From assembly GCF_002288925.2 (NCBI RefSeq), contig NW_022098043.1, positions 7,195,810-7,259,809 on the forward strand: a stretch of DNA of 64,000 nt, in the 5' to 3' direction. A program made the position numbers and the translations under genes. Shown here one piece after another: positions 9,501 through 20,814 of the stretch. Numbering within the stretch: the first letter of the stretch is position 1; every line of letters begins with the position of its first letter. This stretch comes from Delphinapterus leucas. Taxonomy: Eukaryota; Chordata; Mammalia; Artiodactyla; Monodontidae. Below the pieces are notes generated by a model, which saw only the letters and a program-made list of their open reading frames with translations, made no database searches and was not told where the DNA came from.

Positions 9501-10819
9501 ATCAGAGCGAAGATGGAAGCCGAGAGAGGGCCTGCCTGAGACCACCCAGACAGTCAGGGAAGAACCCAGGCCGCCCATGGCTAAAGCCTGTGCTTTGAGC
9601 AGTATACAACATGCTCTCCCAGGACCACCTCTAACCCCCAAGCCTCTTCCCAGCTTCCCAGCCCTGGCTGCAGCCCCAGGCCTAGACTTACCCACCCGCC
9701 CCAGTCCTGCCCTGGTCCCTGTGCTGTCCCGTCTTGAGGCTTGCCCTCGCTCAGCCCTCGTCTTCTCTCTCTTAGGCCAATCTCTCAGGCAGTATTAACT
9801 CAAGCACACTTCCAGCCCCATCTGTAGTCCCAGGCCCCACCCTCCACCCCCCCGCAGTCAGCTCAGTGCTCAGGCCGAGACCGGAGGGTGTCCTCCAGCC
9901 CCGGCTGCACTTAAAGGAAGTCTTCCTCACAAAGGCCTGGGTAGCCCACCCTGTGAGAAAACCCCATTGTCCGAGGAACAGTGTCCCCATTTTGCCCTTT
10001 ATTTCTAAAGGGACTTGTGAGCAGGCTCCAAGCTCCAAGAGGGAGTATGTTGCTTCCTCTTCTCAGCCCTGGAGAAGGCTGCAGGCCAAAAGGAAGGGTC
10101 AAGGCTGTCTGCTGGGGGCTGGATTCCAGAGGTCAGAGCAGATTCAGGCAGGCCCAGCCATAGCAGTCCCATGGCATTTCCAGAATGAAGGCAGGAAGGA
10201 AGCCATTCTGAATAAGCAGAAAGAGAGTTTGGCTGTACGCAGGAGGCGGAGAGATCTCCTCCACCCTTGCCCCCCTCTCCCCCATGCATATAATGGCTTT
10301 TATCATCACTGATAAAACCTTCCTGAAGATTCACCCATCCTTCCGGCTGTGCATCGGTCTGTCCATCCATTTCCCTGTCTTCGATGGACACTCCTGAGAT
10401 GGGCCTTGGAGATGCTCTCCCTGGGGGCTGTACCACTTTAGCATCCCACTTCCTGTTAGATGCAAATTTGGGGACCCAAGAATACTTTAGGCCTTCGGCA
10501 ATGGCAGGCTGATAATGGGCAGATTGGGATTACTTTAGCAATGTTCTAAAAGGCTCAGTAGGTGTCTGACCTATTTGCTTTTAGCCAAATACATGGAGAC
10601 TTTGCCACTTATCTGTGTCTAGGACATGACCTGGGGATATTCATCTCCTGACAACTAACCTTGGGCTCAGTGCATGCCCCTGCCCTTGGTTTAATGGATG
10701 GCTTCTTCCTTGACGTGTCAAAGCCATAGCAGGTGTGGAGAGATATTGCTAATTGACCTCTTGTCCAGAGTCTTCATCCCAGCAGAAGCGTGAGAGGAGG
10801 AGTTGGGTCTCCTTGTCAA
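9500..10819. other. Unassigned sequence
   Basis: No gene recognised. A frame of 148 codons (plus, 9,866-10,312) and one of 143 codons (minus, 10,005-10,436) overlap on opposite strands and show no motif. A pyrimidine tract ending 'tctctctcttag' at 9,775 resembles a splice acceptor but has no matching donor I can defend. Confidence 0.45.
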
Positions 10820-10832
10820 ACAAAGAATGCTT

Positions 10833-10967
10833 GGGAATTCCCTGGTGGTCCAGTGGCTAGGACTCAGCACTTTCACTGCTGCGCCCCAAGTTCAATCCCT
10901 GGCTGGGGAACGAAGATCCCGCAAGTCGCGTGTCGCAGCCAAAAAATAAATAAATAAATCATCTCAG
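10833..10967 (+). mobile_element. CHR-1-like short SINE
   Basis: A different tRNA-derived SINE subfamily: it starts 'gggaattccctggtggtcca' and ends 'gcagccaaaaaataaataaa'. The 13 bp duplication 'acaaagaatgctt' is at 10,820-10,832 and 10,968-10,980. At about 135 bp it is shorter than the other SINEs here. Confidence 0.9.
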
Positions 10968-10980
10968 ACAAAGAATGCTT

Positions 10981-11500
10981 AATGGGATGAGTTTGGGAAG
11001 GACCTGAGGGGCTTCAGCTTTATCTCCTGCTAAGCCCCCCACCTCCAGGCCCCTGCTTACACTAAATATAGCTGGGCATGGAGAATTCAGCTTTTTGGCT
11101 GTGATCCTGGACTCACTGTTAACTTGGATCAAGGCCTCAGGTCTAAAGTGTCTAGTTCTTCTTTATCTTCTTTCAAACAGGCCAGTTTCAAAGGAGCCAC
11201 GCACGTCTCTTGTAGGAATTTACTAAAGACTACAAGACATGAACAACCTCCAAAATCCTGAAATTTTCCCACAAGTCTCACAAAAGAGCAGCCTTGGAGG
11301 TACCTTGGTTTGAATTCCAAGATTCAGACTACAGCCTACCTGACTTCTTCACCACCAGCTCTTTGAGAATTGCCAACCTCCCAGGCAGAAGCCCTGGCTC
11401 CGCCTGCACCATACCTCCCTACTCAGCCCCACAAGTCCTGCACCACAGGGTCTATTATTTGCCATATCCCACTTCAGGTCCCTGTTTCCTTATCAGTTAG
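10981..11500. other. Unassigned sequence
   Basis: No repeat or exon recognised. Confidence 0.45.
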
Positions 11501-12060
11501 GAAGTTGTAAATAACAAAATCTAACTTCGCAAACTGGTTTTGAAAATAAAGGAAATTTACTGGCTCGTGAAACAGAAAAGTCTACATTCAGGAGAGGCTT
11601 TTTTCCCCAGTGGTTCAGTGATGTAATCAGGACCTGGTTTCCCTCTCTTTCCATTTCTCAGCTCCTTTTCCTCTCTTTTGGCCCCAATTTCACCCAGGTG
11701 GAGGTTCCCAGGTGACATATGGATATGTGTCACCTATAATATATCAAAAACGTGGAAATCTGTTTCCCCAGACAAACACAAGCCTTGGAATTAAGTCTCG
11801 TGCACCAAACCTCCATCACGGACTCCCTAATCCAGTTACCACAATGATTGATTTAAGCCGATCCAGGCCCACCTGTGGAGATAGGATAAGGTTTCCACCT
11901 ACCCAATCTGCTCCAAAAGGAGAAGAGGGAAGTGGATGTGGGAGAGGCAACTCACAAATGTCCCCCACACATGACTCTAGGACCTGGACAAGTACTCACA
12001 CTCTACATTTATGGGCTGTATACTTGCCAAAGCACTTTGAAGTAAATAATAATAAAAATA
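11500..12060. mobile_element. Old unclassified interspersed repeat
   Basis: 'ggaaatttactggctcgtga' and 'gtgatgtaatcaggacctgg' resemble a widespread old mammalian repeat that I cannot name with confidence. Related sequence recurs at 12,500, at 13,440-14,870 and at 34,080-34,460 in this window. Confidence 0.4.
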
Positions 12061-12086
12061 TTTTATATGTGTAAAGTAAGATATAT

Positions 12087-12303
12087 ATATATATATACAT
12101 TTTTTTTTTTAGTGGTATGCGGGCCTCTCACTGTTGTGGCCTCTCCTGCTGCGGAGCACAGGATCCGGATGCGCAGGCTCAGTGGCCATGGCTCACGGGC
12201 CCAGCCGCTCCGCGGCATGTGGGATCTTCCCGGACCAGGGCACGAACCCGTGTCCCCTGCATCGGCAGGCGGACTCTCAACCACTGTGCCACCAGGGAAG
12301 CCC
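12087..12303 (-). mobile_element. Short CHR-type SINE
   Basis: Minus-strand copy preceded by a (ta)n run and T-tail. 'gtaagatatat' occurs at 12,076-12,086 and 12,304-12,314 as TSD. Confidence 0.95.
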
Positions 12304-12625
12304 GTAAGATATATTTTTAAATACATAAATCATCTATGTTCATGTCAGAAAGTTTGAATCCAAAAAATAAAAAGTAAATTAAAATACCCTGTAGTCTCAT
12401 CACACAGGGATATCCAATTTAACACCTTGGTATTTATCTTTCCCAATTTAAAAGCAAAACAAAACAAAAACTCTAAGAATGCAATCGTAGGATACATATG
12501 AAACAAAAAAGTCTACATTTAGGTGAGGCTTTTCCCAGTGGCTCAGTGATGTAATCAGGACATGGTTTCTCTCACTTATTGAGGAAAGCACAAAGGCCCC
12601 CACTTTTCTCACTTAATACATAAAC
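12304..12625. other. Unassigned; contains local duplicate
   Basis: 12,500-12,577 is about 85% like 11,569-11,650 ('agtctacattcaggagaggc' versus 'agtctacatttaggtgaggc', both followed by 'cagtgatgtaatcagga'). The remainder is AT-rich and old-looking. Confidence 0.5.
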
Positions 12626-12629
12626 ATTT

Positions 12630-12720
12630 TCCCATTATCCTATTTTCTCCTCTGGGTAGGGGTTATTATAACCCCCATTTTACAGATAACAAATCCAAGG
12701 CTTGGAGATCAAGTTAGGAG
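12630..12720 (-). mobile_element. MIR SINE fragment
   Basis: Reverse MIR: 'ttataacccccattttacag' then 'ataacaaatccaaggcttgg'. Confidence 0.7.
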
Positions 12721-13184
12721 CAGGCAGCCAGGGTGCAATTCCCAGCCCAGGCCCCTCACTATGGTGGCTTCAAGTGGGAGAGAGGATGCGCTGCTGGGCA
12801 TTCGGGAAGTGCCCAGAAGCAATTCTGGAAGGTGAGAGTGACCACGTGCTGCACCTCCCGAACAGTCTTGTCCCCTTTCCAGCCTCCTTCGAGGTGGTTC
12901 CAGAGGTCTCTGGGCACTCAGAGGAAGGAAGACCAATGGGTTTAATGTTTACCACCCCAAAGTGCAGTGTCATGGAAACCCAGGGACTCTGGACTCTCCC
13001 TCTACTTCTGGAGGTGGGGTAGGCAGGGCAGGGGGCAGAGGGCAAGCACTCCCCCTCAGAGGCCAACTCCTCCAGCTTGAGTTTTCTGTGTGGGTGCAGG
13101 GCTGGAATGAGCATGTGATGCGGGGAGAGCTCAGAAGGCCTGAGTCCCCACCCCCCAGCAGTCTCAAATGAAAAGGCTGTCATA
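12721..13184. other. Unassigned sequence
   Basis: Overlapping frames on both strands (106 codons plus, 163 codons minus) with no recognised motif. Confidence 0.4.
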
Positions 13185-13430
13185 ATGGACAGTGGCCCAG
13201 ACTCTGAAGCCAGATGACCTGCGGTCAAATCTGGCTCCACTAGCTGTGTGACCTTGAGCAAGTGAACCTATCTGTGCTCAGTTTCTTCAGCTGTGAAATG
13301 GGAATAATAATACATACCCCTACAGAGTTGTTGAGGGGTTTAAATAAGATAATCTATATTAAACCCCTTGGGAGAATGTATGGCATATAATAAGCATTCA
13401 ATAAATATCAGCTATTATTATTATTATTTT
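13185..13430 (+). mobile_element. Nearly full-length MIR
   Basis: Forward MIR from 'actctgaagccagatgacct' through 'tagctgtgtgaccttgagca' and 'gtgaaatgggaataataata' to 'aagcattcaataaatatcag'. One of the most complete MIRs in the window. Confidence 0.92.
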
Positions 13431-13514
13431 ATTAAATATATGTGTTAATGAGTATTCTAGTTGCAGGCAATAGAAAACCACTCCTGCTGGACTAACAGAA
13501 AAGATGAATTTATT

Positions 13515-13731
13515 TATTTATTTATTTATTTGCGGTACACGGGCCTCTCACTCTTGTGGCCTCTCCCATTGCGGAGCACAGGCTCCGGACGCGCAGGCTC
13601 AGCGGCCATGGCTCACGGGCCCAGCCCAGCTCTGCGGCATGTGGTATCTTCCCGGACCAGGGCACGAACCCGTGTCACCTGCATCGGCAGGCGGACTCTC
13701 AACCACTGCGCCATCAGGGAAGGGAAGCCCC
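13515..13731 (-). mobile_element. Short CHR-type SINE
   Basis: Minus copy with a (tttat)n-type tail. The TSD is 'aaagatgaatttatt' (13,500-13,514) versus 'aaagaggaatttatt' (13,732-13,746). The 5' end has a small local duplication, 'gggaagggaagcccc'. Confidence 0.93.
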
Positions 13732-13806
13732 AAAGAGGAATTTATTAAAGGGAAGATTGTCATGAAGGTAGGCAGCCAGGGTTCCAGAAGTGACTGGAAG
13801 CAGGGA

Positions 13807-14531
13807 TTTTTTTTTTTTTTTTGGCTGGGGGAAACATTCAAAAGCCTTTGTATTCAATTCTTGTTTTAATTGAGATATAGATGATGTACAATATTATATA
13901 AGTTTTAGGTGTACAGCATAGTGGTTCACAATTTTTAATGTTTTACTACATTTATATTATTGTAAAATATTGGCTAAATTCTGTGTGCTGTACAATATAA
14001 CCTTGTAGCTTATTTATTTTATACATAGTAGTTTGTACCTTTTAATCCACTACTCCTATCTTGCCCCTCCCTGTTTCCCTCTCCCCACTGGTAACCACTA
14101 GTTTGTTCTTTATATGTGTGAGTCTGTTTCTTTTTTTGTTATATGCATTAGTTTGCTTTATCTTTTAGATTCCACATGTAAGAGATATCAAACAGTATTT
14201 GTCTTCTCTGTCTGACTTGTTTCACCTGGCATAATACCTTCCAAGTCCATCCATGTTGTTGCAAATGGCAATTTTTCATTCTTTTTTATGGCTGAGTAGT
14301 ATTCCATTGTATATATATGTACCACATCTTTATCCATTCGTCTGTCGATGGACACTTAGGTTGCTTCCATGTCTTGGCTATCATAAATAGTGCTGCTATA
14401 AACATTGGGTGCATGTATCTTTTTGAATTAGTGTTTTCATTTTTTTTCAGCTATACACTCAGGAGTGGAATTGCTGGGTCATATGGTAGTTCTGTTTTTA
14501 GTTTTTTGAGAAACCTCCATACGTTTTCCAC
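13807..14531 (-). mobile_element. L1 3' end, minus orientation
   Basis: A poly-T start is followed by reverse L1 3' UTR and the end of ORF2 ('ggaattgctgggtcatatgg'). The TSD is 'agtgactggaagcaggga' (13,789-13,806) versus 'agtgactagaagcaggga' (14,532-14,549), 17 of 18 matching, so both edges are secure. Confidence 0.93.
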
Positions 14532-15056
14532 AGTGACTAGAAGCAGGGATTTGATCAGTCACCAATTCAGACCATTTTCAAACTTAGTTTCTTCTCTCTG
14601 TACCTGCTTCACTCTGACCTCCCTGCAGACCCAGGGTCTCTTCTTGCCAGTCGTTGCGGCAGGACCTGGCCCCCCAGAGCTATCTGGCAAGTGCACTGAA
14701 GCATTGCAGTGCCAGTGCCCAGGAGAGAAAATTGGATTGTCCCGTCTGGGTCACATGTCTACTCCCGGTCCAATCAACTATGGATGGGGTCGGGGTCATG
14801 CAGTGCCAACATGGCAGCTCTTAAAGAATTGGGGACTGGCCTGTGAAGGGGTCTGGACACTCAGATGATGAGAGGCTATCATCCCACTTCCTTCTGTTAC
14901 AAACCACGTTTGCTCCTTGGTTCTCAAACTGAGAGAGCAAACTCTCATTCCCACTCTGCCACACTTACTTAGAGGGCCTGCTTGCAGCATCCCTCATCCC
15001 AGGGGAAACCCTACCACAGCATCTGTTACTCTAGGTAGCCACCACAACACACCCCT

Positions 15057-15063
15057 TCACACA

Positions 15064-15100
<37 letters not shown>
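15057..15100 (+). repeat. (CA)n microsatellite
   Basis: About 22 CA units with one early interruption ('acacaaacac'). Probably length-polymorphic. Confidence 0.97.
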
Positions 15101-15102
<2 letters not shown>

Positions 15103-16069
15103 CTGGATGTAGCTGATCAGCTCAGGTTCAGCCAATCCCTAGACTTGTCCCCTGACTCCACAATCAATCAGAATCTGAACCAAGAAGCACTAATGGGAGG
15201 GCAGTTGTTGACTACGAGAAAGGGAAGGCCAGGTTCTCCTGGGTGCCAGGGGCCATGTGGAGCTATGTGGAATCTGAGCAAGTGGAGTGTGTCCGCTGGA
15301 TGAGAGGAGAAGGGAGCAGTTGCTCAGAAAGAAACTGAGGTAAGAGAGACCTGCAGCCCAAGGCACTGGGCAGGTAGCTTCAGTCTCCAACTCTCCAGTT
15401 CACATGTCCAGCACCAGAGGGACCTGGCTGCGTTTAGCTTTTCTAGGCCCATGGAGCTCCCTGGAAATTCCAATATGGCCTCACAATGACCTCCACCCAA
15501 GGTTTTGTTTCATGTCACCAAACGTGCCCAGCCCAGAAAAAATTCACTTCCTTATTTCTCCCTAAAACAAATAATCCAACTTCCTTATTTCTCCGAGGAG
15601 AGAAGACGCCACAACCAACCCACCCCCTTATTTCTCCTACTTAAAGCCCCATGGACATGTGTGCATAGAGCATGTACCAGAAACACCCATTTAAGGACAC
15701 TTAGAACAATTGTTGGCGCCACAATACTCTCCTTGTCCCAACGCCACCTGACCTCCCCCAGTAGAGAGGGGACAGAAAGCAACTTTGCCAAAATGACCAG
15801 TAGAAACAATCGTTATGACTGCCAACTCCAGATTGTGGGCACGGCATCCCTGGGGGCAGAAGGGGAAGATCCCCAGTGTGCACGGCCCCTCTCCATGCCT
15901 CAGAGCTGGGCTGGTCATGGCACGTCAAAGTGGGGCCAGAGTAGGACTTTGAGGAAAACATCTCCTCCGAAGCACCACTCTCGGTGCTTCTGCACTTAAT
16001 TAGATGCGGAAGTTGTTTGTAGACTAAGCAACCATTCACTGGGAGGGAGGTGGGTTAGGATCTGCCACG
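15101..16069. other. Unassigned, contains a thrice-repeated motif
   Basis: No repeat family recognised. 'acttccttatttctcc' occurs at 15,546-15,561 and 15,579-15,594, and 'ccttatttctcc' again at 15,626-15,637. A 164-codon plus frame (15,505-15,999) has no recognised motif and is overlapped by minus frames. Confidence 0.45.
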
Positions 16070-16083
16070 GAGGCCACCTCTCT

Positions 16084-16417
16084 CTCTCTCTTTTTAATAT
16101 ATATTTTATTTATTTATTTATTTTTGTCTGCGTTGGGTCTTCGTTGCTGCGTGTGGGCTTTATCTAGGTGCGGCGAGCGGGGGCTGCTCTTCGTTGCGGT
16201 GCGTAGGCTTCTCATTGCAGTGGCTTCTCTTGTTGCGGAACACGGGGTCTAGGCATGCGGGCTTCAGTAGTTGTGGCACGCGGGCTCAGTAGTTGTGGCC
16301 CACGGGCTTAGTTGCTCTGCGGCATGTGGGATCTTGCCGGACCAGGGATCGAACCCATGGTTAAGAATCCGCCCGTGGCAGGCGGATTCTTAACCACTGC
16401 AATACTGGAAGTCCCTA
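16084..16417 (-). mobile_element. Long CHR-type SINE with rearranged head
   Basis: Minus copy with TSD 'gaggccacctctct' at 16,070-16,083 and 16,418-16,431. The head is abnormal: where other copies read 'gaacccgtgtcccctgcatt', this one has an inverted copy of the neighbouring 15 bp, forming a perfect hairpin at 16,359-16,395. Confidence 0.93.
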
Positions 16418-16649
16418 GAGGCCACCTCTCTTCCCACCACGTTCCCACCACGGGTAAGTAGCTCAACCAAGACCTGGTTCCAACTTCCTCTCTCCTGCAG
16501 CAAATCAGAAGATTTATTTGAATTCAGTGATGATTTTTTTTTTTTTTTGAGCCCATGGTGTGCTAGGACCTGCCCATGATTAAATTACACACATGCTAAT
16601 TCCTCCTTGGCAGGAGACACTGTTAACACCGAAATCTTATTTCCTTATT

Positions 16650-16725
16650 TATAAGATGACAAGGTTGGACAAGGTATGATCTCAGGCCCCGACTTGCTCT
16701 GATGGTCCAGAAATGAGGTATCTCA
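16650..16725 (+). mobile_element. MIR3-like fragment
   Basis: 'ccttatttataagatgacaa' followed by 'gacttgctctgatggtccag' resembles the end of MIR3. Weak. Confidence 0.4.
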
Positions 16726-18114
16726 TTGCTACCGTGTGTTATGACAGTGGATAGTAGACTGTTTTATTCTTTATTCTTGGGCCATTTTCTACACCTGTTT
16801 CCTGATCTCTTGGTGTCCCCAACACAGAGAGTCTGTGTGGAGTAAACTGATAATTGCTTGCTGAGAATCCAGCTAGTGCCTGTGAGATGAGACAGGTTCC
16901 TGTCTGGCCGACTAAAAGCCTGATGTCAGACTGATAGCACAGAGTGGTCCTGACAGGTGACATGTCAACATCCTGAGCCTAGGTGCAGCGGCAGTCCCTG
17001 GGCTGGGCCGGGTCACACTCCCACCTCATCTTGCTCCACACCCACCCTCCCTTGGCAGCTAGTGGTTAGGCGAAAAAAATGTGGCCAGGGTGCCAGAAAA
17101 GTGAAAGAAACACCCCCAGTCCAAACAATACCTGAGAACAGAAGTTCATTTCAACAATCCTATTCAAATTCTGCCATCAGTAAGTTTAAAATATGGAAAT
17201 ATAAGCTAATTTTAACTTTGGCATATGTGTTAGGTGTTTGTGGTTTAATGTTATTTATATTTCAGATTACATGGGAAGAAGGTAGTAAGGGGCACCACAG
17301 TGCTCAGACAACTAAAGGTCTAAAGCGGGCCCTGGTGCTGGAATTCGGGTCCGCAACCTTGGAACTGGTGGCCCCAAATCATCACTTTTCTCTTTCTCTG
17401 GGTGGACGGCCCTGTCTGTTTTCTTATCACCATCTCTTAAAATATCTTAAGATCTTAGTTGCAAAACAATGCTCAACTCACCCAAACAACACTTAACTAG
17501 TTGAATCCAAGTGGCTTTGTTTATATTAACTTTTTTTCCCAGGAGGAGGGGTTGGAGGGAGGAACACAGTCCCTGCAGAAATTAATACCAAGGTTGTTAA
17601 TTGCTCTTTATCCCAAGCAGGTTGAGTTGATCCCAGACCAAAAGGAAAATCCTCCATTCTCTGGAGTATTTTGGAAATAGGTGGGACAGGGATTCCACGG
17701 GATAGTCAAGAGTCTGTGGGGCTGGGTGGAGACAGTTTGTTTCCTTTTGCTTACCTTCAGGTGGTTGTTGGCCTGTGTGGGTCACCACCTGTGCTATTAC
17801 TGGTTGATACGCTTCTTCAAGTGGGTGCACGTTTACATTTTTCTAAATTCCAATAGATTCATTTTAGAATTAAATCACTATTTAAAATGGGAAACCAATT
17901 TCATTTGCCATAATTAGAAGCTAACCATGACCATAGATTCAATGAATTCTAGCTTGAATCTGTTGCCTGCCAAGAGCTTTTAACAAGTGGTGGGGAGGTG
18001 TTGATGATGTATTGGCCCAGGGAGAGTGAAATAAAATTGAAAAAGGAAAGCTTTCTCAATATGTGATTTGAGGTTATTTAAGATCACATCTGGATACCAC
18101 CCCAGATGTGATTA
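16726..18114. other. Unassigned sequence
   Basis: Includes a 179-codon plus frame (16,957-17,496) with one hydrophobic stretch at residues 83-105 (LILTLAYVLGVCGLMLFIF) but no family resemblance, no second supporting feature and mixed AT composition. I treat it as chance. A small perfect stem of 11 bp with an 8 nt loop lies at 18,083-18,112. Confidence 0.4.
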
Positions 18115-18126
18115 TGGGTCATTTTT

Positions 18127-18254
18127 TTTAACATCTTTATTGGAGTATAATTGCTTTACAACGGTGTGTTAGTTTCTGCTTTATAACAAAGTGAATCAGT
18201 TATACATATACATATATCCCCATATCTCTTCCCTCTTGCATCTCCCTCCCTCCC
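18127..18254 (-). mobile_element. Short L1 3' end, minus
   Basis: 'acatctttattggagtataa' onward is reverse L1 3' UTR. Only 128 bp were inserted, flanked by 'tgggtcattttt' at 18,115-18,126 and 18,255-18,266. An L2-like 3' end (18,270-18,365, 'gtgagctccctgggagaggg') continues after it. Confidence 0.88.
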
Positions 18255-18365
18255 TGGGTCATTTTTATGAGGCTGTGAGCTCCCTGGGAGAGGGAGGTGG
18301 GTTGATGTCCTTGTTAGCAGAATGTCTTACATATATTGAGTGCACGGTAAATATGTCTACGTGTT

Positions 18366-19379
18366 GGGTGCCCTGAGCACAAGGGCAGCCTGCCAGGGCT
18401 GTGACAGCCCAGGGGCCAGGTCCTCCCTCAGACTTCTAACTTGGTGAGAGGTGGAAGAGCCTATGGATAGGAGTGGGAGATGGAGCTTCACGATCTTGAA
18501 CTACCACTATGTCCCAGGGTCTTACAAGCAGGGCAGGGCTGGGGTGAAAGTTCCCCACTTGCCTCACCCTGGTGTGACCCAAAAGGGTCTGGAGAGCTGG
18601 GTGAGGCCGACCTTTTTTCTGGGAAAACAACGCCCCAACACAATCCATGAATTGGCCTTTTGGTATTTGTAATTCTTAAAAGAACAATAATTTGTTGCCA
18701 CTTTTCCTGTGGCCTCCAGCCGATGTTTGCTTTCTGCCTATTTTCAGCTTTCGCTGCTAATTTGAGGCAAATTGCCAAGTGTTTGAATAGGATGGAATTA
18801 TATTCCCAGCTTGGGAATTTTATCTCTTCCCCCACCACCCAGGAGCGGGGGAGGTGTTTTGGAACTTGAAATTCAACTTTGGCAATTATATTTCATCTTT
18901 TCAAATTCTCGAGCCCTGGGGGCTTCAGAACCAACCTTAACCTCTTTGTTCTGATACCTAGTTCCTGCCTTGGGTAGAGTATCAGCCCCGAGGCCCCCAG
19001 CCTGGAGGCTCTGGGCCCACCTCAGCAGAGGGCCGCTGGTTACTGAACACCTACTGTGTACCAGGCACTGTGCACTGTCAGCCGGGTGGCTACTGCCAGG
19101 ATATTCTTGTGCTCTTAGGAAACAGTTTCTTGGCTTCGTTCTCGCTGGCTCTGTCGTCCATCTGAGGTGTGAAGTTGATTCCAGAATGTCCAGACAAGAA
19201 TGCTCCCAGATCTTAAGCAATGGAGCATTTCTAACTACCACCTCCACTCCCCACCCCACCCCTACACGCCAGCTGGAAATTTCCTCAGGCGCAGCAGGTG
19301 TTCAGAATAGCATTACCACCCATCCCCACCTCATCCTGCCATCTGGCCATAACCAGTCCCTTTACCTCGCAGAACCTTG
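18366..19379. other. Unassigned sequence
   Basis: A small reverse L2/MIR-like phrase ('aacacctactgtgtaccagg') occurs near 19,045. Nothing else recognised. Confidence 0.45.
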
Positions 19380-20180
19380 GCTTCTTCAGCTCAGAATGGT
19401 CTCCCGACCCCTCAGGTCTGGTCCCCACTAGGAGTTCCTACCTCACTGGCATTGCCTTTTATCCATGGCTCACACCAGTGTCCTCCCTGGCTCTCCCTCC
19501 TTATGTCCAGACCATCTCCAAATCCTGTTTGTTTTACCTGATAAACCCCTAAATATTTCTGACCACTCCCCTTCATGCCCACCACCACCATCCTGCTCCA
19601 GGAAACCAGTTCTTCACCAAGATGAGTGCAGGTCCTCCCCCATGGTCTCAGGATGTGACACTGCTCTCTCTTCTCAGGGCAGATCTGATCATATGCTCCT
19701 GTGCTAAAGACCTGATTTCTAACTATGGCCGCCTGAGCCTTGTGAGGTCTGGCCCTCACCACCTGCAGCCACATCTGGTCCTTGCTGTAGCTACCTGGGC
19801 CTTCCTTTGGTTCCTTGAATGCACCATGCTCTTGCCTGCCACAGGGCATTTGCACATCCTGTTTCTTCTTCCTGGAAAGCCATCCTTTACTCCCCCAAAG
19901 CCTTGCTTCATTCTCTCCTATTTACTAAGTTCTTAGCTAAAGGGTCACCTCCTCCTCGATGCCCTCTCTGATCAGCAGCCCTGAGAGAGTCAGGGCCTCA
20001 TTATACCCTCTCAGAGCACTGCGTACTTCTTCACCTTACTCTAATGTGGTTATTTGATTAACCATCTTCTTGACTGTAACCTTCATGAAGGGAGGGACAG
20101 TGGCTATTTAAAGTCACATTGTTGTCCCAGAGCTTAGCACCTGACACACAGTAGTTGAGTGAATAAACGATTGTATGAAG
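19380..20180 (+). mobile_element. L2 3' region
   Basis: Forward L2: 'cagggcatttgcacatcctg', 'gggtcacctcctcctcgatg', 'cctgacacacagtagttgag', ending 'tgaataaacgattgtatgaa'. The portion before about 19,700 is more diverged. Confidence 0.82.
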
Positions 20181-20224
20181 GCTGTTCTGAGAATCAAATA
20201 AAGAAGAGGGAGTGGGAAATGGAG

Positions 20225-20425
20225 AGGGAATTAATGTTTGGAAGGTGCCCACATGGTGCCAGTTGTTTCAGATACATCGTTCTAACTAATTTTCACGAAC
20301 CACCAATTTTACATTTGAGAAAACTGAGACTTAAAGATATTAGGTAACCCACCCATAGTACACAACCAATAAATGGTAGAGTTAGGATAAGAGCATATTC
20401 TATTTAACTCCAATGCTCATGATCT
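20225..20425 (-). mobile_element. MIR SINE fragment
   Basis: Reverse MIR: 'ttcagatacatcgttctaac', 'acatttgagaaaactgagac', then 'aatggtagagttaggataag'. Confidence 0.85.
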
Positions 20426-20559
20426 CCCCTGTTCCCCAGTCTGCCTCCAAGTTAAAAACATGAAAGAATGTGTTTTGCAAATTCTTGAGATAAATATTAG
20501 TCTTTTATGACCATCCCCAGAGCTATCATTACCGTATTCATAATAGATGTGGAGGGAGG

Positions 20560-20720
20560 TGGGGGAGTTGTTGGAAAGAAAAACATTCAGGGGTAATGGA
20601 AAGGTCTGTATTCTGTTTGGGGTGGTGGTAGCACAGGTATGTATATATTTATTGTAATTCATTGAAATGTGCACCTAAGAGCTGTAAATTTTACCGTATA
20701 TGAATTTTACCTCCATGCCA
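20560..20720 (+). mobile_element. L1M 3' terminus
   Basis: 'tgtttggggtggtggtagca' followed by 'attttaccgtatatgaattt' matches an old L1 3' end. Confidence 0.6.
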
Positions 20721-20814
20721 CAGCTATGAATAGTTGGTACTACTGAGGAAATTTGACTATGTCTCCATTAGCTAATATTATTGTATCAATGCTAAATTCT
20801 GTCAAAGTTTAACC

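Larger units (their letters stand above)
13440..14870. mobile_element. Old repeat broken by a SINE and an L1
   Basis: 13,440-13,514, 13,732-13,806 and 14,532-14,870 form one older element of the unnamed family also seen at 11.5 kb and 34 kb, once the SINE (13,515-13,731) and L1 (13,807-14,531) are removed. Clues are 'tagttgcaggcaatagaaaa' at the left and 'ctgggtcacatgtctactcc' at the right. Confidence 0.5.

Noticed and set aside
15505..15999. 164-codon plus frame
   Set aside because: No motif, overlapping minus frames of similar size, and no splice or promoter support.
16957..17496. 179-codon frame with one hydrophobic segment
   Set aside because: Single hydrophobic run without signal, motif or homologue I recognise, in mixed-composition unassigned sequence.
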